64,000 nt of DNA from an uncultured Acetobacterium sp. (GTDB lineage: Bacteria > Bacillota > Clostridia > Eubacteriales > Eubacteriaceae): positions 1,364,001-1,428,000 of the forward strand of contig NZ_OY760905.1 of NCBI RefSeq assembly GCF_963664135.1. The letters are read 5' to 3'. The notes below the pieces were generated by a model. The model had not been told where the DNA came from, made no database searches, and saw only the letters and a list, made by a program, of their open reading frames with translations. Position numbers and translations under genes: made by a program. Below are positions 43,921 to 53,421 of this stretch, one piece after another; position 1 is the first letter of the stretch, and each line of letters opens with the position of its first letter.

Positions 43921-45657
43921 ATGTATAAAATTTCATTTATTAATCAAAACAAGTCCCTCCGTGTTAATGGCGGCACCCTTGCCAATGCCTGCACTGAAGC
44001 GGGATTCCCCCTTGATCTTGTTTGCGGCGGCAAGGGAACCTGCGGCAAATGTTCTGTCAGTATTGAATCGAATGGCCAGAAACGAAATGAGCTAGCCTGC
44101 AAGTTTGAAATCTCAGAAGATCTGACAATCTATCTTGAAAGCGCGCAATTTCTTGACCAGGCTTCTCTGCTTACTGATCACCTTAAGCCCCAGCAAATCA
44201 GTTTTAATCCATCCCTTTCAAAGACTCATTTTCTACCTTCAGAAATGACGCCTGAGCTCTATGATGACCATCTGCTGAACGCTAGCGTCCCCCTGCTTCA
44301 AAAATTTTCCGAAATCATCAATGACGCTGACAAAGATGGCTTTACTGCCGTTTATCACCAGGAGCAAATCATTGATTTCCACCCCGGCGATACCAGTGAA
44401 TGGCTATATGGTGGAGCAATTGACATTGGCACCACCAGTGTCGTTCTCTATATCTACGACTTGAACAACGGAGAATTGATCCAGACCGAGTCCTCATTAA
44501 ACAAGCAGATCAACTTCGGAGCTGATGTTATCTCCCGGATACTCTTTTGTCAGGAACAGGATTCCGCTTTAGCAGAGCTGAATCGCTGTATCCTATCTAC
44601 CATCGACAACTTGCTTGAAAAATGCTATCTCAATCACCCCCATTTGCGTGCTCATCTCTATCAATTGATCCTCTGCGGCAATAGCACCATGCAGCATCTG
44701 TTTTTTAAGCTAAATCCTATTGCCCTGGGCGTTTTTCCCTTTTCCAATATCACCCAAAACAGCATCCTTACTCATAATGTCCACTGTGGCCTTAACCTTC
44801 CCGATTTTTCTATCATTGAATTTTTACCGCTTTTAGGCGGTTTTGTTGGAGCTGATACAACAGCAGTTCTTTTAACCTTACCTCAGGATGAAAAAAAATA
44901 CCTGATGATTGATCTTGGCACCAACGGTGAAATAGCGGTTGGGAATACCCAGCAGTTTTATACCGCGTCCACTGCCTGCGGGCCGGCTCTTGAAGGCGCC
45001 AATATCGAATGTGGGATGCGTGCCTGTGAAGGTGCCATTGAAAAAATTACTCTTGATAATGATGTAATTTCCATTAAGGTCATCGGCGACATAGATCCCA
45101 TTGGACTATGCGGTTCTGCTATTGTTGATGCCGTTGCAGTTTTAAGAACCGCGGGAATCATTGATGAAACTGGCTATTTTCTGACCCCTGACGAATACCA
45201 TGAAAAACATCCAAACAGCTTATTGATAGCTCAGCTGGCTCTGTTAGAAACAGACGATGTTGTCTTTTACTTTTCCAGCGGGAAGGTACCGGTTTTTATT
45301 TCTCAAAAAGATGTCAGACAAATTCAATTGGCCAAAAGTTCCATCTTTTCCGGGTGCATGACCTTGTTAAAGGAATGTAATCTGACCCTGGATGATATAG
45401 ATGAGCTCGTCCTGGCCGGAGCTTTCGGTAATTTTATCGATATCAACAATGCTTTGGCCATCGGTCTGCTGCCGCCGATGCCAACTGAAAAAATCATTTC
45501 AATCGGCAACGGTGCCGGACATGGTGTGCAACTTTGTCTGCTAAACCAACATGAAAACAAGCGAACAAAATCCATTCAAGCCCGGACAAAACAAGTCAAG
45601 CTGGCCGACAGTCCCGATTTCATGGAAGCCTATATCATGAACATGAACTTCAACTGA
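43921..45657 (+). CDS. Reductive activator of corrinoid enzymes (RACE, RamA-like)
   Basis: This 578-residue protein has an N-terminal [2Fe-2S] ferredoxin domain (CGGKGTCGKC near residue 35, fourth Cys near 60), a linker, and a C-terminal ASKHA ATPase region (GGAIDIGTTSVVLYIYDLNN near 162, LMIDLGTNGEIAVG near 328). It uses ATP to drive reduction of Co(II) back to Co(I) when the corrinoid protein is accidentally oxidised. AGGT precedes the ATG. It serves the corrinoid proteins encoded just across the divergent promoter. Confidence 0.92.
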   Translation: MYKISFINQNKSLRVNGGTLANACTEAGFPLDLVCGGKGTCGKCSVSIESNGQKRNELACKFEISEDLTIYLESAQFLDQASLLTDHLKPQQISFNPSLSKTHFLPSEMTPELYDDHLLNASVPLLQKFSEIINDADKDGFTAVYHQEQIIDFHPGDTSEWLYGGAIDIGTTSVVLYIYDLNNGELIQTESSLNKQINFGADVISRILFCQEQDSALAELNRCILSTIDNLLEKCYLNHPHLRAHLYQLILCGNSTMQHLFFKLNPIALGVFPFSNITQNSILTHNVHCGLNLPDFSIIEFLPLLGGFVGADTTAVLLTLPQDEKKYLMIDLGTNGEIAVGNTQQFYTASTACGPALEGANIECGMRACEGAIEKITLDNDVISIKVIGDIDPIGLCGSAIVDAVAVLRTAGIIDETGYFLTPDEYHEKHPNSLLIAQLALLETDDVVFYFSSGKVPVFISQKDVRQIQLAKSSIFSGCMTLLKECNLTLDDIDELVLAGAFGNFIDINNALAIGLLPPMPTEKIISIGNGAGHGVQLCLLNQHENKRTKSIQARTKQVKLADSPDFMEAYIMNMNFN

Positions 45658-45791
45658 ACGGCTTAAAAATTTTCAGCTCAACCGGGTTATTCTAATGATC
45701 CGATTCAACCCGAATTATCGCAACTTTGGGAATATTCTAATAACAACAGGGTTTCTCTAAATCAGTTTAGCTTACACATCCTTTCAAAATA

Positions 45792-45840
45792 AAACAAAGG
45801 TGTTTGAAGACAATTTTATCTTCAAACACCTTTGTTTGTA
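45792..45840. terminator. Perfect 19 bp stem, bidirectional terminator
   Basis: AAACAAAGGTGTTTGAAGA (45792-45810) and TCTTCAAACACCTTTGTTT (45819-45837) form a perfect stem with an 8-base loop. It separates the RACE operon from the convergent yqeB/mocA genes. The rest of 45658-45991 is AT-rich with no gene. Confidence 0.85.
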
Positions 45841-45991
45841 TTAATATAAAATTTAGTACTTATTTACCAAATTTTTTTGTTTAACAAAAATTACTTTTTT
45901 GCATCAGCTACATACTAGTCAGACTTCTTTGTCTCCGGCTTATTATAGTTAATTAACCCTTGCCTGTCAAACCTTTCTTAGTTCTCAGATT

Positions 45992-46819
45992 TCACATACC
46001 AATTGATTTCTTTGACAAATAATTAAGAATTGCCTCCAGAACGCCGCCGCTTAAGTTCCTGGCCTTATCGGAAATGGTATAGCAATAGTCAGCTTTACCT
46101 CGGGGATCCACATCGGCAATTTTCATCCCTTCAAAAACCCGGCTACCATCTGCGATTATTCCTCGAACGACGCCGGCGATTGTTGTGGTGACTTCTCTGT
46201 CACCAATGGTGGCCAGACAATCCCCAGAATCTACTGAAGTGCCAATATCCCGAACAATCCTGATGATACCTGCTAGCGGTGCACGGATCACGCGCTCATG
46301 GGTATATCCATCAATGCTTCCTGGAATACCCGTGTTTTTGGCAGCTCCGCCACAATAAATCACCCGACCCAGATCATGCCCTCGGTTTGTTTCTATGACA
46401 ACATCCACATCTATACCAGCAGTAAATCCCGGTCCCAAACCAATCACAAAGGGCGCCATTGCCCGGGTTGTACCCAAATTTTTTTTTGCCAGGATCGCAT
46501 CAACTACCGCAAGGGGCTTAAGATGCTTGATCCAATTTGCTTCCGGATCGACACAGATCGGGATTTTTCCGGCCGCCAGTGTTTTTATGATACTATCTTC
46601 CGTATCACACCGAAGCGCTGTCAATCCTTCCAGCGTTGACTCACCTTCTGTCACAGCTGATGCATAAGCGGCTGTTCTGCGGATGACAGTGGGTTTATCC
46701 ACTTCTAAAGCCATCACCGCAAATCCTGCTTGAAAGAGACGGTAAATCGTACCGCTGGCAATATCCCCCGCACCGCGGACAATAACGAGATTTTTAGATT
46801 CATTGCTGTTTTTCGGCAT
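45992..46819 (-). CDS. yqeB: Selenium-dependent molybdenum hydroxylase maturation protein
   Basis: This 275-residue protein of the YqeB/EF2563 family has an N-terminal Rossmann motif VRGAGDIASGTIYRLF, an RRTAAYASAV strand and a C-terminal beta domain (RAPLAGIIRI ... GDREVTTTIAGVVRGI). The family marks genomes with selenium-labile molybdenum hydroxylases. The only such hydroxylase here is nicotinate dehydrogenase NdhFSLM at 27.5-31.1 kb, so this is the probable client. It overlaps mocA by 20 bp. Confidence 0.85.
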   Translation of the reverse strand: MPKNSNESKNLVIVRGAGDIASGTIYRLFQAGFAVMALEVDKPTVIRRTAAYASAVTEGESTLEGLTALRCDTEDSIIKTLAAGKIPICVDPEANWIKHLKPLAVVDAILAKKNLGTTRAMAPFVIGLGPGFTAGIDVDVVIETNRGHDLGRVIYCGGAAKNTGIPGSIDGYTHERVIRAPLAGIIRIVRDIGTSVDSGDCLATIGDREVTTTIAGVVRGIIADGSRVFEGMKIADVDPRGKADYCYTISDKARNLSGGVLEAILNYLSKKSIGM

Positions 46820-47396
46820 AGTTCAATAACCTCCAATAGTCTGCTTTTGAATCCATGTCCATGACACAGGTCACATCTCCCGGGATCCGGATCACCGCTT
46901 CAGGATAGCTGGTAATTAGCCGCCTTCCACCGATATCACCGTTCTGATCCTCAAGCTCGGCAAACCATGATGACCCAAAACCAACCGGATGACCCAATGC
47001 TCCCTGGTGCTCCGGCACTATTATCGCTTCTGGGCTGGTGTTTAAACGTCTAATCACTTCGTTGATCAAACATGTTTGAGTCAGCGGATGATCTCCCAGA
47101 AAAACCAGTACCCCCTGACAATGTGGAAAGTGAGACCGGAGATAAGCAATCCCCAGTCGCAGCGATTCTGACTGACCCTTTTGGGGCGTTCTATTGAGGA
47201 TGACCGTGACGTTAGCGGGTAAATCAAGTGCCTCCCGAATTTCCAGTCGTGTAACCACCACCAGATAATCCAGAGCATCTTGGGGAATTCGCGACAACGT
47301 GGCTTCCAAAACAGTGCCCTGCCCGAAGGGAAGCAATAGCTTCTCCTCTCCCATCCGACTGGAAAGCCCAGCCGCCAATACAATACCTGCTAACAT
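46800..47396 (-). CDS. mocA: Molybdenum cofactor cytidylyltransferase-like protein
   Basis: This 198-residue nucleotidyltransferase has LAAGLSSRMGEEKLLLPFGQ (nucleotide-binding loop, residues 8-27), VLFLGDHPLT near 97 and GHPVGFG near 127. The MocA/YgfJ family adds CMP to molybdopterin, making the cytosine dinucleotide found in nicotinate dehydrogenase. GGAAGG lies upstream of the start. It is cotranscribed with yqeB. Confidence 0.85.
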   Translation of the reverse strand: MLAGIVLAAGLSSRMGEEKLLLPFGQGTVLEATLSRIPQDALDYLVVVTRLEIREALDLPANVTVILNRTPQKGQSESLRLGIAYLRSHFPHCQGVLVFLGDHPLTQTCLINEVIRRLNTSPEAIIVPEHQGALGHPVGFGSSWFAELEDQNGDIGGRRLITSYPEAVIRIPGDVTCVMDMDSKADYWRLLNYAEKQQ

Positions 47397-47822
47397 TCAA
47401 GCATTCATCCTTCCTATTTAACAATTAACAATAAAATTATACTGGAATTTAATAAAATATTATATAAAAATTCAGATCTTCACTTTGTAGAATTAATGGA
47501 ATTTTTGAAAAAAAATCAAATAACTTTGCTTAATATTTGATTTTTCTGAAGAAATCATCTTTTTTTTATAATTATCGAATCATTTTATTCGATTCGCTTT
47601 TCCCCCCAAATATGTTTTAACCGATACACAATACGGTATGTATGCGTCTCACACATTTTACTGCCATTCTTATTGATATGTGTTAGGGATTTCAAAATTC
47701 TTTGATAAATCATCGTTTTTGATCAAGTTTATTTTATACAAGTTTATCTTATATAAGTTTAAATAAAAAAAGACATCTCACAAATGAAATGTCTTTTTAG
47801 CTGTTTTTTATACTTTTTAATA
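47397..47822. other. AT-rich intergenic region between mocA and the ATP-grasp operon end
   Basis: No gene is supported. On the minus strand a TATAAT near 47437 may serve mocA, without a clear -35. The operon terminator at 47765-47798 is annotated separately. Confidence 0.5.
47765..47798 (-). terminator. Terminator of the GH3/ABC/ATP-grasp operon
   Basis: AAAAAAGACAT pairs with ATGTCTTTTT (47789-47798) around a 13-base loop, 25 bp after the last stop codon of the operon. Confidence 0.8.
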
Positions 47823-48743
47823 CTATCTTCTATCTTTCTTTTTCTGCGCCTCTTCCATAATGTTCTTCAGAGTCAGCAGCAAGGGGTTGCTTTGGCTGTT
47901 GCTGAGGGCATCCTTGGAATAGGTCAGTCCTGTCATCGAGTTAGCTTCACAGATGTAATAAGTGTCATTTTCGCCAAACAGAAAATCAATGCTACCAAAG
48001 TAGATATCCAGTACCGCGGCAGCGTTTTCGGCAATTTCCACTACCTCAGCCGGTGGCGTAATAAACTGCAGATCGCCCCCCTGAGAAAGATTGGATTTAA
48101 AGTTATCGCCATTGTCACGGATATAAGCGGTTGAGAATTTTCCGCCGCTTAACATAATCCGCATATCCCGGCCTTTTGAGGCAGCAATGCATTCCTGAAT
48201 CAGAATATGATCATCAAAATTCATGGCGGCGTAAATATCTAGGATGTTTTCCAGTTCTTTTTCGGTTTTGATCTGAACAACCCCTTTTCCTTTGCTGCCA
48301 TGCATTACTTTGACCACACAGGGCAGCCCCAGTTCACTGGCAATAAAAGACGGTTTAGTTTTGGGGGTCATCAGCACCGTTTTAGGGAATAAAAAGCCCT
48401 GATTGGCGGCTCCCAGTTTTTGAAAGGTCAACAGTTTGTCGGCGGTGTTGTTCAGGCTTTCGGAACTGTTAACACACAGCACATCCAGTGATTCCAGCAT
48501 TTTGACAACGGCCTTGCTATGATAGTTATTCCCGCCGAAAAAAGCTGACAGCGAAAAGTCGGGAACGTCCACCGCTTCGCCACCGATAAAACAGTGTTGG
48601 CTTTCACTCGGATCGCACATCACCTGAACCTCGCTAACATCGACAGTTCTGATATTGACGCCCATCTTTTCAATTAGCGCAATAATTGTCTGGATCGATG
48701 GTTCTTCAAGGGTTTCGTGATTGACTAATAACCAACCTAGCAT
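47823..48743 (-). CDS. RimK-like ATP-grasp ligase, second copy
   Basis: This 306-residue ATP-grasp protein has PCVVKVMHGSKGKGVVQIKT (ATP-binding loop near residue 137), ILIQECIAAS (near 178), the FKSNLSQGGD loop (near 216) and a metal site FGENDTYYICEANSMTG (near 260). The family joins a carboxylate to an amine through an acyl phosphate, as in RimK, LysX and glutathione synthase. It overlaps the first copy by 7 bp and shares its length and N-terminus (GWLLVNHETLEEPSI). Product unknown. Confidence 0.82.
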   Translation of the reverse strand: MLGWLLVNHETLEEPSIQTIIALIEKMGVNIRTVDVSEVQVMCDPSESQHCFIGGEAVDVPDFSLSAFFGGNNYHSKAVVKMLESLDVLCVNSSESLNNTADKLLTFQKLGAANQGFLFPKTVLMTPKTKPSFIASELGLPCVVKVMHGSKGKGVVQIKTEKELENILDIYAAMNFDDHILIQECIAASKGRDMRIMLSGGKFSTAYIRDNGDNFKSNLSQGGDLQFITPPAEVVEIAENAAAVLDIYFGSIDFLFGENDTYYICEANSMTGLTYSKDALSNSQSNPLLLTLKNIMEEAQKKKDRR

Positions 48744-49660
48744 GTTTTGCCACCTTCTCTCAAACGTTTTTTCCAGAGTGGTTCCGGTCTGTTTTTGACC
48801 TGTTTCATTAAATCGGCAAACATCACCTTGATGTCAAAGGCAACTCCCGGCATAGCATTAGCTTCACATAAATAGAAGGTATCATTTTCACCAAAGAGAA
48901 AATCGACACTACCCATATTGATCTTCAACAACTGAGCTACCTTTTCGGCTGCATCAATCACTGGTGCCGGCGGGGTGTATTCAACAATATGTCCACCCTT
49001 GGCAAGATTGGAACGAAAACTCTTTTCATTTTGACGGATAAATGATTTGACAAATTTCCCATTGGCCAGAATCATCCGCAGATCCCGTCCTGACGATGCG
49101 GCAATGCATTCCTGAATAATAATTTCATCGCCGATTTCGCTGGCAGTGCTCATACTGATCAGGTTATCCAGTTCTTTTTCATTATTGACCAGCACAACGC
49201 CCTTACCTTTGCTGCCGTGCATGACCTTCATAACCACCGGATAATCAAAAATCTTGCTCACAAAGGATGCTTCGGTATACTCGGTGACTAACAGGGTTTT
49301 CGGAAAGCAAACCTCTTCAATAGACTCGGCCACCAATTGAAAGGTCAGCAGTTTGTCATCCACATTTTTGATTGCGTCATATGAATTGATACAAAGCACG
49401 CCCAGTGATTCCAGCATTCTTAGTGCCGCTGAGGTATGATAATTCTTTTCCGTAAAGAAGGCCGCCACCACATAATCGGGAACCTCCATGATTTCGTCAC
49501 CCACATAGAGTTTTCCGTCAAAGTCATGGTCACAGACCACATGTATTTGCAGCGGATCTACGACAGTCAAATCCACATTCAACTCTTCCACTACCTTCAT
49601 AATTTTCACAATTGAAGGATCTTCCATTTTGCCGGGATTTCTTAATAACCAACCTTTCAT
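48737..49660 (-). CDS. RimK-like ATP-grasp ligase, first copy
   Basis: The start at 49660 (MKGWLLRNPGKMEDPSI) follows AGGAGG by 6 bp and aligns with the second copy; the frame extends to 49900 but that part reads a hairpin-rich repeat. The 307-residue product has PVVMKVMHGSKGKGVVLVNN, IIIQECIAASSGRDLRMI, FRSNLAKGGH and FGENDTFYLCEANAMPG. It is a close paralogue of the following gene, so the two may form a heterodimer or act one after another on a peptide. Confidence 0.85.
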   Translation of the reverse strand: MKGWLLRNPGKMEDPSIVKIMKVVEELNVDLTVVDPLQIHVVCDHDFDGKLYVGDEIMEVPDYVVAAFFTEKNYHTSAALRMLESLGVLCINSYDAIKNVDDKLLTFQLVAESIEEVCFPKTLLVTEYTEASFVSKIFDYPVVMKVMHGSKGKGVVLVNNEKELDNLISMSTASEIGDEIIIQECIAASSGRDLRMILANGKFVKSFIRQNEKSFRSNLAKGGHIVEYTPPAPVIDAAEKVAQLLKINMGSVDFLFGENDTFYLCEANAMPGVAFDIKVMFADLMKQVKNRPEPLWKKRLREGGKTC

Positions 49661-49730
49661 TTTAACCTCCTGAATTTTAAAATAATCACAAACGTTTATT
49701 GCTTCGACGTCTGTTTTCATAAACAACCAG

Positions 49731-49880
49731 AAGAAATCGCGTTGCGAATTTCTTCGAGGTCGCGAGCAGTCGCCAACTACAAGCAAGCTTGTGATTGGCT
49801 CATTGCTTTCGCGAATTTCGTAACGTGTAGGCGAACAGTCGCAAGACTGTACGCCGTACAGTGTAGAAATTGTTTGATGT
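49731..49880. repeat. Hairpin-rich intergenic element between ABC and ATP-grasp genes
   Basis: The 249 bp gap 49661-49909 holds AAGAAAT/ATTTCTT (49731-49754), a partly repeated GCGAATTTC phrase, and a strong hairpin near 49827-49868 centred on ACAGTC-GCAA-GACTGT. CAAGCAAGCTTG also occurs at 25.6 kb. This is the only large gap in an otherwise compact operon. It may be a palindromic mobile element or an RNA processing site. Confidence 0.5.
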
Positions 49881-49909
49881 AAACAGGCAGCGAAGCTCAC
49901 AGTAGCCTA

Positions 49910-51682
49910 TTAATTATCTGATGCACTTAGATATAAATTAGCGTATAAACCGCCCAGTTTCATGAGTTCGGCGTGACTGCCAACCTCTTTGATGTCGCCT
50001 TCCATCATAAAAATAATCTTATCGGCATTTTTGATGGTAAACAGCCGATGGGCAATAATAAAGGTCGTTCGTCCCTTCATCATCGCTTCCATGGCCTGGG
50101 TAATCAGTATTTCGGTCCGGGTATCCACCGACGAGGTCGCCTCATCCAGAATTAATACCTTGGGATCGGCAATAATGGTTCGGGCAATGGCCAGCAGCTG
50201 GCATTCCCCTTCGGACAGGGTAGTGAAATCACCGCCAATCCGGGTTTCATAACCCAGTGGCAGTTTTCTGATAAATTCGTCGCATTGAGCCTTTTTAGCG
50301 GCAGCGATGACATCTTCCCGGGTTGCCCCGTTTTTGCCATAAGCAATATTTTCTTCGATGGTACCATCAAACAGCCAGGTATCCTGGAGTACCATCCCAA
50401 AAGCATTTCTCAAGTTAGGCTTAGTGAGGTTTTTCACATTCAGACCTTCCAGCATAATACTTCCCTGGTTAATTTCATAAAAACGCATCAGCAGGTTAAC
50501 CAGGGTTGTCTTACCAGCGCCACTGGGTCCAACCACCGCTAGAATTTCTCCCGGCTCGGCCGTTAAAGATACATCATGAAATAAGGTTCGTTCGGGAATA
50601 TAACCAAACTCGACATGATTAAATTCAATACTGCCTTTGGCGTTGGCAACATCCAACACCTCGGTGCCTGCGTCTGGCAGTTCCTCTTCCCGATCCAGAA
50701 ATTCAAAGATCCGTTCGGCCGCTGCTGCTCCGGACTGGATGAAGTTCAGATTATTGGAAATCAAGGCCGTGGGGCTGGCAATATTATTGGCGTAGATGAG
50801 AAATGCCTGAATCCCCCCGATGGTCAGGGTTCCGGTAATAACAAAAATACCACCCACCACACAGATGCCAATATAGGCAATATTATTAATCAGCTTCATC
50901 AATGGTGCGCTCAATCCTGAATAGAACCGCGAGCTCAGATATGATTTAAAGAACCGCTGATTGATATCATCAAATTTTTCCGCTGATTTTGCTTCATTAT
51001 TAAAGGACTTGACAATTAAATGGCCATCATAGACTTCTTCAATCAATCCATTCAAGGCGCCCAATTCCTTCTGTTGTCTTCTGAAAAGCACCTGGGTCTT
51101 TTTGGTGATCAGTTTCATTACAAAATAAGAAAGCGGAATGGCAACAAAGAAGATCAGACTCAGTTGCACATTTAACACCAGCATCATGATAATAATACCA
51201 ATAATACTGGTTGCCTGAACCAGGATCTGGGTCAGATTACTTTCCAGTGCTCCTGAAAGGGTAGTGGCATCATTGGTAACCCGGGAAAGAAGATCTCCCC
51301 GTTCACTTTGATCCAACACATTCAGAGTCAGTTTATTCAGTTTTTCCTGAATATCTGTCCGTAGTCGTTTAATCGCCAATTGGGAAAGATAGGTGGTTCG
51401 CATGGTGGCGTAATAGGCAAACCCGGCACTTAAGACATAAAGAACAGCTAGGATGATCAGTTGCTGCCCGATATAACCAAAGTCAATATCCGTATTTTGA
51501 GCAATACTGTTCGCAATGCTATCGGTCACATCTTTGGTGACAACCGGTGCAAAAATCGCAAAGATGGTACTGGCAACCAAAGCAACGGCGACAAAAAAGA
51601 TCACATGTCGTTTATCCTTTAAATAATGACTGAGCCGCTTACCAATGGCGCCAAAACTATATTTTCTTTTTTTAGCTTTCAC
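49910..51682 (-). CDS. ABC exporter half-transporter, subunit with canonical Walker B
   Basis: This 590-residue protein has six membrane helices (residues 25-310) and a nucleotide-binding domain: Walker A GPSGAGKTT (near 385), signature LSEGE in place of LSGGQ (near 488), Walker B LILDEATSSVD. The altered signature pairs with the altered Walker B of the partner gene, as in heterodimeric exporters of the LmrCD/TM287-288 type. It overlaps the partner by 4 bp. It probably exports the product of the neighbouring GH3 and ATP-grasp enzymes. Confidence 0.88.
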   Translation of the reverse strand: MKAKKRKYSFGAIGKRLSHYLKDKRHVIFFVAVALVASTIFAIFAPVVTKDVTDSIANSIAQNTDIDFGYIGQQLIILAVLYVLSAGFAYYATMRTTYLSQLAIKRLRTDIQEKLNKLTLNVLDQSERGDLLSRVTNDATTLSGALESNLTQILVQATSIIGIIIMMLVLNVQLSLIFFVAIPLSYFVMKLITKKTQVLFRRQQKELGALNGLIEEVYDGHLIVKSFNNEAKSAEKFDDINQRFFKSYLSSRFYSGLSAPLMKLINNIAYIGICVVGGIFVITGTLTIGGIQAFLIYANNIASPTALISNNLNFIQSGAAAAERIFEFLDREEELPDAGTEVLDVANAKGSIEFNHVEFGYIPERTLFHDVSLTAEPGEILAVVGPSGAGKTTLVNLLMRFYEINQGSIMLEGLNVKNLTKPNLRNAFGMVLQDTWLFDGTIEENIAYGKNGATREDVIAAAKKAQCDEFIRKLPLGYETRIGGDFTTLSEGECQLLAIARTIIADPKVLILDEATSSVDTRTEILITQAMEAMMKGRTTFIIAHRLFTIKNADKIIFMMEGDIKEVGSHAELMKLGGLYANLYLSASDN

Positions 51683-53418
51683 AGTGATTCCTCCTTCCCA
51701 TCGTTATAGGATTGGGATTTCAGAATTTCCTGATAAACCAGGCAATCGCGGACCAGATCTTCATGTTTGCCCTGGCCGACGATGGCGCCATTATCTAAAA
51801 CCAGAATGCGATCAGCATGTTTAATCGTGCTGATTCGCTGGGCGATAATTAACACCGTTTTATCCCCGAATTTTTCACGAATGGCTTTGCGAACCAGTGA
51901 GTCGGTTTTAAAATCAAGTGCTGAAAAACAGTCATCAAAGATCGTGATCGGCGCTTTTTTGACCGCTGCTCTGGCAATACTGAGCCGCTGACGCTGTCCC
52001 CCCGAAAGATCTTTGCCGCCTTGAGAAATCGTGCTGCCCAGTTGTCCCTCCCGCTCATTAACAAAGTCAAGTGCCTGAGCAATGGATAGGGCTTCGGTTA
52101 CTTCTGCTTCAGTGGCTTGATCCTTGCCCACCCGGATATTTTCCAGCACGGTTCCGCTGAATAACACCGATTCCTGAGGCGCATAGGCAATGATGCTTCT
52201 TAAATCATGCTGGGTACAATCCCGAATATCAACGCCATCAATCACAATGGCACCGTCACTAACCTCGTAGAGCCGCATAATCAGGTTCACCAGGGTCGTT
52301 TTCCCGGAGCCGGTAGCCCCGACGATGGCGGTGATTTTTCCCGGTTCTGCCACAAAATTCAAACGATCCAAGACATTGATTTCGGCACCGGTATAACCAA
52401 AAGACACATCTTTAAATTCAATGCGTCCCTTGATGTTTTCAAGCGCAATCGGATTTTCTCGATCCTGTATTGAGAAGTCCGCATCCAATACCTCTTTGAC
52501 CCGGGCTGCTGAAACCGCCGCTTGAGGATAAGCCATTAATAAAGCCGAAACCAGACCAAGCGCAGACATAAACATCAAGACGTATTGGATAAAGACCATC
52601 AAACCGCCCAGACTGACGATTTGCTGCTGAACTTCATCGGCACCTAACCAGAGAATGATTACCATCGTCAGGTTCATCATTAATTGCATTAGTGGCGCAA
52701 AAAAAGCCACTGCGTAATTGGCCTTAACAGCCGCATTCATGCCTTCCTGATTGGCCTGTCCAAATTTTTCGGTTTCATAATCCTGACGGTTAAAAGCTCG
52801 GATCGCCCGCACCCCGGTCAGTTTTTCTTTCATCAGCAGGTTCAGCCGATCTACTTTTTGCTGCATGACCTTAAATAAGGGCATGCTTCTGGCAGTAGTC
52901 AACCCGATGATAATCGTCGTAATCAGAAAAGATCCCAGCAGTAACAGCGTCAGGGTGACATTTTCTCTAAACGCCATTACAAGGGCACCGACTCCCGTAA
53001 TGGGAACCAGCAGTAGCGATCGTAATCCGTTGATTACCACAATCTGCATCTGGGTGGCATCGTTTGTTGATCGGGTCAACAGGGTAGCTGCCCCAAAACG
53101 ATTGAAATCCGTTTGTGAAAAGCTCTTCACCTTGTCAAACACGTCCGCCCGAATCCGGCTGGTAAAAGACGCCGTCACGTAAGCCGAATAATAACTGGAA
53201 GCCACCATACAAATCGCCGCAACCAGAGAAACCAGCAACATTAAACTGCCGCTTTTTAGAATATAAGCAGTATCTCCCTGGGCCACCCCATTTTCAATAA
53301 TGTCCCCCATCATCGTGGGCAGATAAAGCTGGGCCGCTGCTTGGCTGAGCACAAATACAAATACCAGAATCATCTGGATTCGATAATCTTTTAAATATCT
53401 TATCAGTAAACTAACCAT
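51679..53418 (-). CDS. ABC exporter half-transporter, subunit with degenerate catalytic site
   Basis: This 579-residue protein has six membrane helices, Walker A GATGSGKTT (near residue 362), canonical LSGGQRQRL (near 467) and Walker B ITIFDDCFSALD, where Asp replaces the catalytic Glu. With the partner's LSEGE this makes one consensus and one degenerate ATP site. Its ATG lies 3 bp after the GH3 stop, so the exporter is translated in step with the biosynthetic genes. Drug efflux is the alternative role. Confidence 0.9.
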   Translation of the reverse strand: MVSLLIRYLKDYRIQMILVFVFVLSQAAAQLYLPTMMGDIIENGVAQGDTAYILKSGSLMLLVSLVAAICMVASSYYSAYVTASFTSRIRADVFDKVKSFSQTDFNRFGAATLLTRSTNDATQMQIVVINGLRSLLLVPITGVGALVMAFRENVTLTLLLLGSFLITTIIIGLTTARSMPLFKVMQQKVDRLNLLMKEKLTGVRAIRAFNRQDYETEKFGQANQEGMNAAVKANYAVAFFAPLMQLMMNLTMVIILWLGADEVQQQIVSLGGLMVFIQYVLMFMSALGLVSALLMAYPQAAVSAARVKEVLDADFSIQDRENPIALENIKGRIEFKDVSFGYTGAEINVLDRLNFVAEPGKITAIVGATGSGKTTLVNLIMRLYEVSDGAIVIDGVDIRDCTQHDLRSIIAYAPQESVLFSGTVLENIRVGKDQATEAEVTEALSIAQALDFVNEREGQLGSTISQGGKDLSGGQRQRLSIARAAVKKAPITIFDDCFSALDFKTDSLVRKAIREKFGDKTVLIIAQRISTIKHADRILVLDNGAIVGQGKHEDLVRDCLVYQEILKSQSYNDGKEESL

Positions 53419-53421
53419 TAC

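Noticed and set aside
49661-49900. 80-residue N-terminal extension of the first ATP-grasp gene
   Set aside because: The extension reads a hairpin-rich repeat and the strong AGGAGG site marks the start at 49660.
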